A program made the position numbers and the translations under genes. This document shows, piece by piece, positions 9,957-19,318 of a stretch of DNA of 64,000 nt (its first letter is position 1; every line of letters starts with the position of its first letter). The stretch comes from DAOUTY01 sp964453665 (GTDB lineage: Bacteria; Chloroflexota; Dehalococcoidia; SZUA-161). Where the stretch lies: contig CAYVQT010000001.1 of assembly GCA_964453665.1 (NCBI GenBank), positions 1 through 64,000 on the forward strand. The letters run 5' to 3'. The notes beneath the pieces are model-generated. The model had not been told where the DNA came from, ran no database searches, and saw nothing but the letters and a program-made list of their open reading frames with translations.

Positions 9957-11207
9957 ATGGATAATTGGGCCGGGACGACTAAGATGAACACTGATACGAA
10001 ATCCGTTACACAAGGAACAATCACCACACCGCAAGGGTTTCTCGCTGGCGCTACATACGCCGGTATCAAGACTCCGGGCGTGGGTGTACTCGATCTGGGC
10101 ATCCTGTACTCAGAGGTGCCCTGCGTTACCGCTGGCGTTTTTACTACAACCAGGGTTAAGGCGGCACCGGTGGCCCTGTGTCAGCAACGCCTTGTGAACA
10201 ACAGGGCTCAAGCCATCGTAGTCAACAGCGGATGCGCCAACGCCTGCACCGGCGCGCAGGGACTCTCTGACGCTGAGGAATTGGCAGCTATAACCGCCGG
10301 GAAACTGGGGCTGTCACCCCAGGAGGTTCTGGTTGCCAGCACTGGCATAATCGGCCCCACTCTGCCTATGGTCGCCATCCGACAAAGCATCGAAAGGATT
10401 GCCCTATCCCGAGAGAACGGGCACGACCTGGCCAGAGCGATAACCACTACCGACCGCTTCCCCAAGGAAACGGCGGTTCAGGTTATTTTAAAGCACGGAG
10501 ACGGTGAAATAGCTATTGGCGGCATAGCCAAGGGTTCAGGTATGATCCATCCTGACATGGCAACCCTTCTTTGCTTTCTGGCTACGGATGCCGCCATCGA
10601 ACCGGGTTGTCTCAAGGCAGCGTTGCGAAAGGCAATAGACATCTCATTTAACATGATAACCATAGACGGCGATACAAGCCCCAATGACTCAGTAATCATA
10701 TTCGCCAACGGGCTCGCCGGAAACAAGGTAATTGAGTTTGGCAGCCCGGAGGCAACGGATTTCGAAGAGTCGCTGGGTACGGCTTGCCTTTCCCTCGCAA
10801 AGCTGATAGCTAAGGATGGTGAGGGAGCCACCAAGCTCATTGAGGTCACTATCGAAAGCGCACTCACAACTGCCGACGCCCGCCGGTGTGCCCGGGCTGT
10901 CTCGGGTTCATCCCTGGTGAAGGCAGCGGTACACGGCTCCGACCCCAACTGGGGAAGGATTATTGCCGCTACAGGGAGGAGCGGTGTGGAGATGGAGGAG
11001 TCCAAGGTCGACCTGTACCTCGATAATCTGTGTATAATGAAAACGGGGTGCCCGCTGCCCTTCGACCATACGGAGGCGAGGTCAATAATGGGACGGGCTG
11101 AGGTGCCGATTCGCGTGTGCCTTAATATGGGTAACGAAACAGCCACAGCCTGGGGCTGCGACCTCTCCGAGGAATATGTTACTATTAACAGCGAATACAC
11201 GACATAG
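9957..11207 (+). CDS. argJ: glutamate N-acetyltransferase / acetylornithine transacetylase
   Basis: ArgJ moves the acetyl group from N-acetylornithine to glutamate and so recycles it through the arginine pathway; bifunctional forms also use acetyl-CoA. The 416-residue precursor self-cleaves before a threonine in KGSGMIHPDMATLLCFLATD, which is present, giving alpha and beta chains. Further family motifs are VNSGCANACTG and HGSDPNWGRI. It is first in an arginine gene block. Two starts are possible, ATG 9957 and ATG 9984, and neither has a strong Shine-Dalgarno; homologues usually begin near the later one. Confidence 0.95.
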   Translation: MDNWAGTTKMNTDTKSVTQGTITTPQGFLAGATYAGIKTPGVGVLDLGILYSEVPCVTAGVFTTTRVKAAPVALCQQRLVNNRAQAIVVNSGCANACTGAQGLSDAEELAAITAGKLGLSPQEVLVASTGIIGPTLPMVAIRQSIERIALSRENGHDLARAITTTDRFPKETAVQVILKHGDGEIAIGGIAKGSGMIHPDMATLLCFLATDAAIEPGCLKAALRKAIDISFNMITIDGDTSPNDSVIIFANGLAGNKVIEFGSPEATDFEESLGTACLSLAKLIAKDGEGATKLIEVTIESALTTADARRCARAVSGSSLVKAAVHGSDPNWGRIIAATGRSGVEMEESKVDLYLDNLCIMKTGCPLPFDHTEARSIMGRAEVPIRVCLNMGNETATAWGCDLSEEYVTINSEYTT

Positions 11208-11215
11208 GATTCAAT

Positions 11216-12406
11216 ATGACGAAAAAACCGGCCTCACAGGAAAAACTGCCGACTTCGAGGCGGCGCAGCCTCGGGCTGTTCCTTTTTATCTCTGGCATTT
11301 TCGTTCTTATGACCAGCGGGTTCTTGTACGGCTTTGAACTGGTGGTGAGTCGGGACATCGGCCTGGCATTAATCGCCCTGAGCCTGGGTTGGATTTCCGT
11401 GGGGCTTGGCCTGATCTCCTGGGGACAGGGGAGAGACTTCGCCGATACGATGCGAGCCATGGGAAACCTGGTTTTCCACGAGAAACTCGCTATCCTGTCC
11501 AGCTATCTGGGGAAACAACCGGAGCAGATTACACACGACCGTCAGGCTGCTCTCGAATTCGAGAAATGGGTTCAACCTAAACTGAAGGAGGAGTTCGAGG
11601 ATTTGTGGCAGGAGTTCTTTGAAAAGGAGAGTAAGCCCATCGTGGTCAAGATCGGAGGATCGACCCTGGGCAGCCAGGATACCACGCTTCATGATTTGAT
11701 AACACTCCATAGCAGGGGGTTTCACCTGGTTGTTGTTCACGGTGGCGGCAACAAGGTGACCGAATGGCTGGAGAAAATGGGAATTTCAACTAACTTCGTT
11801 CGCGGCCTGCGAGTAACGGATGAAGAGACTCTGCGCGTTGTCACCGCCGTTCTCGCCGGCCTGGTCAATAAGGAGCTGGTGGCTGCTATTAACTCGATGG
11901 GGGGCAAAGCAATAGGGTTGAGTGGGGTCGACGGGGCGCTCATCCAGGCCAAGATTGAAAAGCCCGGGGTAGGCTATGTCGGCGAGGTGGTAAAGGTCAA
12001 CCCCGAGTCGATAATCGCCGTCCTCAGCGCCGGATACATACCCGTGATCGCTCCCGGGGGACTCAAGTTACCCGATGAGGACAACGACCCCATCATGCTC
12101 CTCAACATCAATGGCGATATTAGCGCCAGCGAAATTGCGCTAACGCTCAAGGCCGACAACCTCATCTTCCTCACCGATGTACCCGGGGTGCAGGACAAAG
12201 AGGGTAATCTGCTATCCAGCATAGCTCCTGATGAAGCCAGGTCGCTGATAGATACAGGGGTAATTACAGGGGGTATGATACCCAAGGTAGAGGGATGTCT
12301 ACGCGCCTTATCCAGTGTCTCTTCGACCCAGATCATCGACGGACGCAACGAGGGGGCACTGCTCGCTGCCATCGAGGGCAACGGCAACGGAACCATTATC
12401 GAGTAA
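11216..12406 (+). CDS. argB: acetylglutamate kinase with N-terminal membrane anchor
   Basis: Phosphorylates N-acetylglutamate, the second step of arginine synthesis. The kinase domain spans about residues 141-396: VVKIGGS (phosphate loop), VVVHGGGNKV, NINGDISASEIA and FLTDVPGV are all intact. Before it lies an unusual 140-residue extension with two hydrophobic helices (about 20-40 and 49-69) and a charged helical linker, so the enzyme should be membrane-tethered. Normal ArgB has about 260-300 residues and no such anchor. An internal GTG at 11642, exactly where usual ArgB proteins begin, has AAGGAG 12 nt upstream, so a short soluble form is conceivable. It follows argJ by 8 nt. Confidence 0.93.
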   Translation: MTKKPASQEKLPTSRRRSLGLFLFISGIFVLMTSGFLYGFELVVSRDIGLALIALSLGWISVGLGLISWGQGRDFADTMRAMGNLVFHEKLAILSSYLGKQPEQITHDRQAALEFEKWVQPKLKEEFEDLWQEFFEKESKPIVVKIGGSTLGSQDTTLHDLITLHSRGFHLVVVHGGGNKVTEWLEKMGISTNFVRGLRVTDEETLRVVTAVLAGLVNKELVAAINSMGGKAIGLSGVDGALIQAKIEKPGVGYVGEVVKVNPESIIAVLSAGYIPVIAPGGLKLPDEDNDPIMLLNINGDISASEIALTLKADNLIFLTDVPGVQDKEGNLLSSIAPDEARSLIDTGVITGGMIPKVEGCLRALSSVSSTQIIDGRNEGALLAAIEGNGNGTIIE

Positions 12407-12415
12407 GAAGGCGAT

Positions 12416-15283
12416 ATGCACTGGTACAGGCCGGATAATAAAGGTAACGGGCAGGGGGAAGAAGAACCCAAGTGGCCGGATTTATCCCAGGTACAAGTGC
12501 GCATCCCGCCAGGCCTGGCCCGAGTAGCTAAGTGGCTGATAATCCCGGCCATCCTGATAGTCCTCATAATCATCTTCAACGTTTTAAAGGGCATCTGGAC
12601 CGAGTGGCTATGGTTCTCCAGCATGGAGTTCGGCAGCGTCTATAGCACCATTCTTGTTACCAAGGTCTCCACTTTCTTCGTGGCCGCGATAATTTTTATC
12701 TTTCTATTCATAGGGAACATCCTCCTTGCAAGGAGACTGGGCCCAAAGGCCGGTATTCCTTTCCTCCCCGCAGAAAGTCTGAAGAACATGCGCAGGGTTA
12801 CGATACTGGTCATAGTTCTCGGGGCAATTCTGCTATGTATCATTTTCGGCGCGGTCGCTCAAGGGCACTGGGAAACGGTGCTGAAGTTCCAGGAAGGCCA
12901 GTCATTTGGCATCGCAGATCCAATCTTCGATAAAGACGTCAGCTTTTACATGTTCTCGCTGCCATTCCAGAGATTCATTCAAGGATGGCTCCTGGGCGCC
13001 CTTATAGTTACTGCGATTCTGACCTTTGTCTTCTATGCGTTCAACTACAGCCTGCGGCGGCTCAGCTTCTCGTTCAGCCTTGGGGTCAAAGCGCACCTAT
13101 CAGTGCTGGTTGCGGCAATACTTGGTATTTACGCCTGGCGCTATTTTCTGGACATGTATGCACTCGTTTATTCTGAACGGGGGTTCGTGTTCGGGGCGGG
13201 CTACACCGATGTCCATGCTCAATTAATCGCCTTGAGAATTCTCATGGCCGTAGCCATCGCCTGTGCTGTTGCGGTACTCGTCAACATCTTTCGACGCGGC
13301 ATTCGCTTGCCTGTCTATGCCATAGGAAGTTGGATAGTGGCTATAATCGTAGTCGGCGCCATCTACCCCGCGATAGTACAGAGGTTCCAGGTCAATCCCA
13401 GCGAGCTGGCCAGAGAAACGGAATACATCGAATATAATATCGATTTCACCAGGGAGGCATTTGCACTCGACAGAATCGAAGAACAGCAGTTCCCAGCCGA
13501 GGAGGAGCTCTTCTTAGAAGACATCAACGCAAACCCGGCAACGATAAGCAATATCAGGCTGTGGGACAACCGGCCTCTAAAGGACACCTACTACCAGAAG
13601 CAAGCGTTGCGTCCCTATTATGACTTCTTTGATATAGATATCGACCGCTATACAATAGATGATCAATACCGCCAGGTTATGTTGGGGCCCCGGGAACTCT
13701 ACAAGGATAACTTAGACCCTAAAGCAAAGACCTGGGTTAATGAGCGTCTCGTCTACACGCACGGCTATGGGCTGGCCTTGAGTCCTGTAACCGAGGTGAC
13801 TGAAGAGGGCGCGCCTATCTTGTATGTCCAGGATATTCCTCCTGTCAGCGATTCCGAAAGGCTTCAGATAGAGAGGCCGGAGATCTACTACGGGGAGAAG
13901 ACCGATGACTACATCGTCGTCAATAGCAATACCGAAGAATTCGACTACCCGATGGGTGAGCAGAATATCTATACTGAATATGCAAGCGAGTCAGGAGTAC
14001 CGCTGAGCTCTTTCTTCCGCAGGGCAGCCTATGCGTGGCAGCTCGGTGACTTCAACATCCTTATTAGCGGAGAGATAAACTCCGAGAGCAGGGTACTCTA
14101 CTATCGCAACGTCCAGGAGCGCGTGAAGCACATCGCACCCTTTCTACAGATCGACGACGACCCTTATCTGGTGATCACTGAAGAAGGCAGGCTTGTCTGG
14201 ATACAGGACGCCTATACATGGAGTGATAAATACCCATACTCCGAGCCGCTAGCCGACGGGACCAATTATATTCGCAACAGCGTCAAGGCAGTCGTCGACG
14301 CCTACGACGGCTCAGTGACCATGTACGTTGTAGAACCGGACGACCCGATAATACAGACCTATCAAACTATTTTCCCCGACCTGTTTACATCAGCGGAGGA
14401 GATGCCGGAGGACATTAGGGCACACTTGCGCTACCCCCAGGACATGTTTATGATTCAGGCGCAGGTGTATCAAAGATACCATATGCGGGATGTGAAGGTA
14501 TTTTACGGAAAAGAGGACCTTTGGACAATACCCGAAGAGATATACCGGAGCACGGCGCAACGGATGGAGCCGTACTACATAATTATGCGCCTCCCCAACG
14601 TAGAGCAGGAGGAGTTCCTCCTCATGCTACCTTTCACCCCGGAGAAAAAGAAGAACACCATTGCCTGGCTGGCGGCGCGCTCAGACGGCGATAATTACGG
14701 AACACTGCTGGCATACTATCTGCCTAAAGATAAATTGATCTACGGTCCTATGCAGGTGGAGAACCTCATCGAGCAAAATACCGCCATCACCGAGCAGTTC
14801 GCCCTCTGGGGGCGCGGTGGCTCTACAGTGATACGCGGGAATCTCTTGATGATACCCATCGAGGATTCGTTCCTCTACGTGGAGCCGGTATTCCTCCAGG
14901 GGGCGTCGGGAGGAGTGCCCGAGCTAAAGCGGGTGATAGTTGTCGCCGACGACCGCATAGCTATGGAGCAGACACTCGACGAAGCCCTGGCCACCGTCTT
15001 CGGCACGGAACCGTCGCCCCCAGAGCCGACGCCAACGCCAGGGCCCACGCCAACGCCAGGGCCCACGCTAACGCCAGGGCCTACGCCAACGCCGGGGCCG
15101 ACGCAGACGCCGAGCCCAACACCAACAGACGAGGTGGCATCTCTGGCGGAAGCCATACAGCAGCACCTGATTAAAATGCAGCAATACGCAGGAACAGGTG
15201 ATTGGACAGCCTACGGCGAGGAGTTGGATGCCTTACAGGCTGATATACAGAGGCTGGTTGAGTTGACATCGGGAGGAAGCTAG
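12416..15283 (+). CDS. UPF0182 family membrane protein
   Basis: A 955-residue integral membrane protein of uncharacterised family UPF0182. About seven hydrophobic helices occupy the first 330 residues (for example LIIPAILIVLIIIFNVLKG), followed by a large, probably extracytoplasmic domain. The family signature is seen in FGIADPIFDKDVSFYMF. Near residues 870-905 a proline-threonine linker of TPTPGP repeats leads to a short helical tail. It lies 9 nt after argB and 8 nt before argD, so it is cotranscribed with arginine genes; no role in arginine metabolism is known to me. Confidence 0.92.
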   Translation: MHWYRPDNKGNGQGEEEPKWPDLSQVQVRIPPGLARVAKWLIIPAILIVLIIIFNVLKGIWTEWLWFSSMEFGSVYSTILVTKVSTFFVAAIIFIFLFIGNILLARRLGPKAGIPFLPAESLKNMRRVTILVIVLGAILLCIIFGAVAQGHWETVLKFQEGQSFGIADPIFDKDVSFYMFSLPFQRFIQGWLLGALIVTAILTFVFYAFNYSLRRLSFSFSLGVKAHLSVLVAAILGIYAWRYFLDMYALVYSERGFVFGAGYTDVHAQLIALRILMAVAIACAVAVLVNIFRRGIRLPVYAIGSWIVAIIVVGAIYPAIVQRFQVNPSELARETEYIEYNIDFTREAFALDRIEEQQFPAEEELFLEDINANPATISNIRLWDNRPLKDTYYQKQALRPYYDFFDIDIDRYTIDDQYRQVMLGPRELYKDNLDPKAKTWVNERLVYTHGYGLALSPVTEVTEEGAPILYVQDIPPVSDSERLQIERPEIYYGEKTDDYIVVNSNTEEFDYPMGEQNIYTEYASESGVPLSSFFRRAAYAWQLGDFNILISGEINSESRVLYYRNVQERVKHIAPFLQIDDDPYLVITEEGRLVWIQDAYTWSDKYPYSEPLADGTNYIRNSVKAVVDAYDGSVTMYVVEPDDPIIQTYQTIFPDLFTSAEEMPEDIRAHLRYPQDMFMIQAQVYQRYHMRDVKVFYGKEDLWTIPEEIYRSTAQRMEPYYIIMRLPNVEQEEFLLMLPFTPEKKKNTIAWLAARSDGDNYGTLLAYYLPKDKLIYGPMQVENLIEQNTAITEQFALWGRGGSTVIRGNLLMIPIEDSFLYVEPVFLQGASGGVPELKRVIVVADDRIAMEQTLDEALATVFGTEPSPPEPTPTPGPTPTPGPTLTPGPTPTPGPTQTPSPTPTDEVASLAEAIQQHLIKMQQYAGTGDWTAYGEELDALQADIQRLVELTSGGS
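15026..15123 (+). repeat. 18-bp tandem repeat coding for TPTPGP
   Basis: About five imperfect copies of an 18-nt unit (acgccaacgccagggccc) encode the Pro/Thr linker of the UPF0182 protein. It stays in frame, so copy number can change without breaking the gene. It is not a CRISPR array because there are no spacers. Confidence 0.85.
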
Positions 15284-15291
15284 ACGGAGCA

Positions 15292-16485
15292 ATGACCGAC
15301 TGGCAAGCATTGGAGGGTAAATACTTCATGCGCACGTTCAAGCGCATGCCGTTGACCGCGGTCCGCGGCGAGGGCGCGCGCGTCTGGGATGAGCAAGGCA
15401 AGGAGTATCTGGACTTCACCTCGGGATGGGCGGTGAATAGCCTGGGGCACTGTCATCCGGCGGTGGTGGGTGCCGTAAGCGAGCAGGTGAGAACCTTGAT
15501 CCAGACATCGAACCAGTTATACACAATTCCCCAGCTAAAGCTGGCCGAGCTTCTGGTGGAGAATAGCTGCCTCGACCGGGTCTTCTTCTGCAACAGCGGG
15601 GTAGAGGCTGTCGAGGGCGCGGTGAAGCTGGCCCGCAGATACGGAAAGCTCCATCTCGGCGGTGCTTACAGGGTAATCACCACGATTGATTCCTTTCATG
15701 GGCGAACATTGACTATGGTCGCAGCGACAGGACAGCTCAAGCACCAGGAGCCTTACACTCCGCTTCCCGATGGTTTCATCAACGTGGGATACAACAATGT
15801 CGACGCCATTAAAGAGGCAACCACCACTGAAACCTGCGCCATAATGCTGGAGCCAATACAGGGCGAGGGCGGCGTCAATATTCCCGATGACGATTACCTC
15901 AAGGGTGTACGAACATGGTGCGACCAGAAGGGCATCCTCCTTATCCTGGACGAGGTGCAGACAGGGATAGGACGCATCGGTACCCTTTTCGGTTATGAGC
16001 AGTATGGCGTAGAACCCGATATCATCGCCCTGGGCAAAGGTCTCGGCGGCGGTGTACCCATCGGCGCTTTCCTGGCAAAGGAGAGAGCGTCTGTCTTTGC
16101 ACCGGGGGAGCATGGGTCCACCTTTGGTGGCAATCCTTTAGCTTGCGCCGCGGGCTACGCTACCTTGAAGTTTATAATCGAAAGTGATATACCAAAACGG
16201 GTCAGACAAACTGGCGCCTACCTGATGTCCGAGCTGGAGAAGCTCAAATCCAAGTTCGACTATATAACGGAGGTAAGGGGTCGTGGACTTTTAGTAGCCC
16301 TTCAGTTCGACAGTGACCTCTCGGACAAAGTGGTGAACACCTGCCTGAAACACGGGCTTTTACTTAACGCGGTAAGACCCAACGCCATCCGCTTCATTCC
16401 GCCGCTTAACATCACCGAGAATGACGTCGATGAAGCGATAGCGATCTTAGAGCGCGTATTGGCAGAGGTGAGCGAAGAGAAGTAG
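15292..16485 (+). CDS. argD: acetylornithine aminotransferase
   Basis: A 397-residue class-III PLP aminotransferase that converts N-acetylglutamate semialdehyde to N-acetylornithine. Visible features: DFTSGWAVNSLGH at the substrate end, CNSGVEAVEGA for phosphate binding, LILDEVQTGIGR with the PLP-pyridine aspartate, and the Schiff-base lysine in ALGKGLGGGVPIGA. ATG 15292 follows GGAG by 4 nt. Together with argJ and argB it covers three of the first steps; argC is missing from this window. Confidence 0.95.
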   Translation: MTDWQALEGKYFMRTFKRMPLTAVRGEGARVWDEQGKEYLDFTSGWAVNSLGHCHPAVVGAVSEQVRTLIQTSNQLYTIPQLKLAELLVENSCLDRVFFCNSGVEAVEGAVKLARRYGKLHLGGAYRVITTIDSFHGRTLTMVAATGQLKHQEPYTPLPDGFINVGYNNVDAIKEATTTETCAIMLEPIQGEGGVNIPDDDYLKGVRTWCDQKGILLILDEVQTGIGRIGTLFGYEQYGVEPDIIALGKGLGGGVPIGAFLAKERASVFAPGEHGSTFGGNPLACAAGYATLKFIIESDIPKRVRQTGAYLMSELEKLKSKFDYITEVRGRGLLVALQFDSDLSDKVVNTCLKHGLLLNAVRPNAIRFIPPLNITENDVDEAIAILERVLAEVSEEK

Positions 16486-16559
16486 CAGTAAGTGGCGCAG
16501 AGCCAGCCCGAGAATCACGGTAGATGAGAAAAATCAACAAACAATCCCGGAGGAAGTAA

Positions 16560-17765
16560 TTGAAGGACAAGGTAGTACTGGCTTATAGTGGTGGGCTTGA
16601 CACCTCAGTGGCTATTAAGTGGATTGCGGATAAGTACGATATGGATGTCATCGCCCTGAGCATAGATTTAGGCATGGAACGCGACTACGAGTCGATTCGG
16701 CAGAAGGCCCTCAAGGTGGGAGCGGTCAAGGCCGCAGTGGTCGATGCCAGGGATATTTTCATCAACGAGTACGTTTTCCCCGCCTTACAGGCGGACACAA
16801 TATACGAAGGGCAATATACGCTGGCCACCGCTCTCGCCCGACCCCTCATAGCCAAGCTTCTGGTGGAAACGGCCCTCCAGGAAGGGGCTACAGCCGTGGC
16901 TCACGGCTGCACCGGCAAGGGCAACGATCAGGTCAGGTTCGATGTAAGCACTGCCGCCCTCGCACCTCAGCTCCGGGTAATCGCGCCTGCACGGGAATGG
17001 GGTATGACCAGGGAGGAGACAATCGATTACGCCAAGCAGAATGGAATCCCGGTACCGGTTACTGTGGCCAGCCCTTATTCTATAGACGAGAACCTCTGGG
17101 GCAAGAGCATCGAGTGTGGCGTGTTGGAAGACCCCTGGGTCGAGCCTCCCGAGGAGGTATTCACCTGGACTACGTCGCCTACTGATGCCCCGGATAAGCC
17201 CTGCTATATTGAGATCGGATTCGATCGAGGAATCCCCACCAGCCTTGACGGGCAGGCGCTTAGCGGCGTTGCTCTGGTTGACAAGCTGAATAGTCTCGCC
17301 GGAGAGCACGGCGTGGGCAGGGTCGATCACCTTGAAAACCGCCTGGTGGGGATCAAGTCAAGAGAGATATACGAGGCTCCGGCAGCTACAGTGCTGCTAT
17401 CAGCGCATCTGGCCCTTGAGCAGATGACCCTGTCCCGGGACCAGCTTCGCTTCAAGCAGCAGGTTGCCCAGGAGTATGCCGACCTTATCTATAACGGACT
17501 CTGGTTCTCGGCCCTGCGCCGAGACCTCGCCGCCTATGTCCAGAGCACACAGCGGCACGTCAGCGGTACAGTCAGGGTCAAAATGCTCAAAGGCAAATCG
17601 ACAGTGGTCGGCCGCAAATCGCCCAGGTCGTTGTACAGCTACAGCCTGGCCACCTATGACGAGGAAGACCAGTTCGATCAGAGCGCCGCCGAGGGTTTCA
17701 TCCAGATCTACGGCCTGCCGGTGAAGACCCAGGCGCAGGTCCAGGGGATGGAGGAGGGAAAATAA
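16560..17765 (+). CDS. argG: argininosuccinate synthase
   Basis: A 401-residue ATP-dependent ligase joining citrulline and aspartate. The N-terminal PP-loop is VVLAYSGGLDTSVAIKW; later motifs are AHGCTGKGNDQVRF and PYSIDENLWG. The start is TTG at 16560, supported by GGAGG 6 nt upstream. The length is normal for the family. It lies 74 nt after argD and is probably in the same transcript. Confidence 0.96.
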   Translation: MKDKVVLAYSGGLDTSVAIKWIADKYDMDVIALSIDLGMERDYESIRQKALKVGAVKAAVVDARDIFINEYVFPALQADTIYEGQYTLATALARPLIAKLLVETALQEGATAVAHGCTGKGNDQVRFDVSTAALAPQLRVIAPAREWGMTREETIDYAKQNGIPVPVTVASPYSIDENLWGKSIECGVLEDPWVEPPEEVFTWTTSPTDAPDKPCYIEIGFDRGIPTSLDGQALSGVALVDKLNSLAGEHGVGRVDHLENRLVGIKSREIYEAPAATVLLSAHLALEQMTLSRDQLRFKQQVAQEYADLIYNGLWFSALRRDLAAYVQSTQRHVSGTVRVKMLKGKSTVVGRKSPRSLYSYSLATYDEEDQFDQSAAEGFIQIYGLPVKTQAQVQGMEEGK

Positions 17766-17769
17766 AAAA

Positions 17770-17891
17770 CGTAGCGTTGCCACTCCCTTCGGGCTTGCCC
17801 TCGGCTTTGAGGCTCAGGCTCGTAGAGAGCCTCAGGGCGAAACGCCTGTGGCAACGGGCCCTGCGTCGTGACTCCTGTCACGACGCTACAG
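17770..17891. repeat. intergenic palindrome cluster between argG and argH
   Basis: Three nested inverted repeats fill the spacer: gttgccac with gtggcaac at its ends, GAGGCTC/GAGCCTC inside, and CGTCGTGAC-TCCT-GTCACGACG at 17864-17885. Close relatives of each occur at 29772-29833, 40829-40880, 50146 and 52265. A transcript would fold here, possibly separating argH from argG expression. Confidence 0.7.
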
Positions 17892-17947
17892 GGATAGATA
17901 TTCAGGGGGCAATCGATGCAGAACACGAAGGTTGAAAGGATTCATAC

Positions 17948-19318
17948 ATGACGCTGCGCGGCCGATTCGGGAAAGATATGGATGACCGGGTGAAGGGATA
18001 CACTGTGTCGGTACCATTCGATCAGCGCCTGTACCAGCAGGACATCGCCGGCTCCATTGCCCACGCCCGAATGCTGGCCAGGCAGAGCATAATCTCGGAT
18101 AAGAACGCTGAGCTAATCATCATGGGACTTGTTTCCATCCGGGATGAGATCGAGCAGGGCAAGTTCAAGTTCTATTGGGAACTTGAAGATATCCACATAA
18201 ATATCGAGGCTCGCCTCATCGAGAAAATCGGCGATGTCGGTGCGGAGCTTCACACCGCCCGCTCCCGGAACGACCAGGTTGCCACAGACCTGAGGATGTT
18301 CACCAAAGAGGCGATCACAGAGACGATAGCCCGGATCAGGGCACTCCAGCAAGCCATCCTGTCCCTTGCGGAAGACAATAGGCGATTGATCATGCCTGGC
18401 TACACCCATCTCCAGAGGGCACAGCCGGTGCTATTCGCTCACCACATGCTCGCCTACTTCGAGATGTTTCAGCGCGACATCGAACGTTTCCAGCAGTGCT
18501 ACGAGAGAACCGACGTACTGCCTCTGGGCAGCGGGGCTCTGGCCGGGGCGCCCTACCCTATCGACCGCGACTTTCTGGCCAAGCAGCTCGGCTTCAGCAA
18601 GGTTAGCGCCAACAGCATCGATGCAGTAGCCGACCGCGATTTCGTCATCGAGTACCTGTCGGCGGCCAGCCTGACCATGATGCACCTCTCCCGTATTGCT
18701 GAGGAGACCATTTTGTGGTCGACAGCGGAGTTTCACTTCATCGAGATCGACGACTCCTTCGCCACTGGCTCCAGCATCATGCCGCAGAAGAAGAACCCGG
18801 ATGTAGCAGAGCTGGCACGGGGTAAGACGGGCAGGGTCTATGGCCATTTAATGGCTGCTCTGACCATCATGAAAGCGCTGCCCCTGTCCTACAATCGAGA
18901 CCTCCAGGAGGATAAAGAGGCCCTCTTTGATTCCATCGACACACTCGTGTCCACGCTCGAGGTCTTTGCTCCGATGATAGCCAGCCTGCGCATAAAGGCC
19001 GACCACATCAACCACGCCGCGGAGGAGAACTATACGCTGGCCACCGATATAGCCGATTATTTGGTCAAAAAGGGCATCCCTTTTCGCCAGGCTCACGCCA
19101 TAGTCGGCAATTTAGTGCGCTACGCCATCGACAACCGGAAGACACTACTCGATCTCGAGCTAAGTGAATACCGGAGGTTCTGCCCCGATTTTGAGAATGA
19201 TGTGAAATCAATTACTGTGGAATCATCACTAGCCGCACGCAATGCCCACGGTGGAACTGCCCCGGAAGCGGTAGAAAATGCGCTGGCGGCAGCTAGAAGA
19301 ATGCTCCATGAAAAATAG
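17948..19318 (+). CDS. argH: argininosuccinate lyase
   Basis: A 456-residue fumarase/aspartase-superfamily lyase that splits argininosuccinate to arginine and fumarate, the last step of the pathway. The signature GSSIMPQKKNPDVAEL with the catalytic serine is present, as are the ARSRNDQVATD and GYTHLQRAQP boxes. ATG 17948 has AAAGGA about 7 nt upstream. Its end overlaps rpe by 11 nt. Confidence 0.96.
   Translation: MTLRGRFGKDMDDRVKGYTVSVPFDQRLYQQDIAGSIAHARMLARQSIISDKNAELIIMGLVSIRDEIEQGKFKFYWELEDIHINIEARLIEKIGDVGAELHTARSRNDQVATDLRMFTKEAITETIARIRALQQAILSLAEDNRRLIMPGYTHLQRAQPVLFAHHMLAYFEMFQRDIERFQQCYERTDVLPLGSGALAGAPYPIDRDFLAKQLGFSKVSANSIDAVADRDFVIEYLSAASLTMMHLSRIAEETILWSTAEFHFIEIDDSFATGSSIMPQKKNPDVAELARGKTGRVYGHLMAALTIMKALPLSYNRDLQEDKEALFDSIDTLVSTLEVFAPMIASLRIKADHINHAAEENYTLATDIADYLVKKGIPFRQAHAIVGNLVRYAIDNRKTLLDLELSEYRRFCPDFENDVKSITVESSLAARNAHGGTAPEAVENALAAARRMLHEK

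Noticed and set aside
15026..15123. Possible CRISPR-like short repeats
   Set aside because: In-frame tandem codons for TPTPGP without spacers. No CRISPR array or cas gene occurs in the window.
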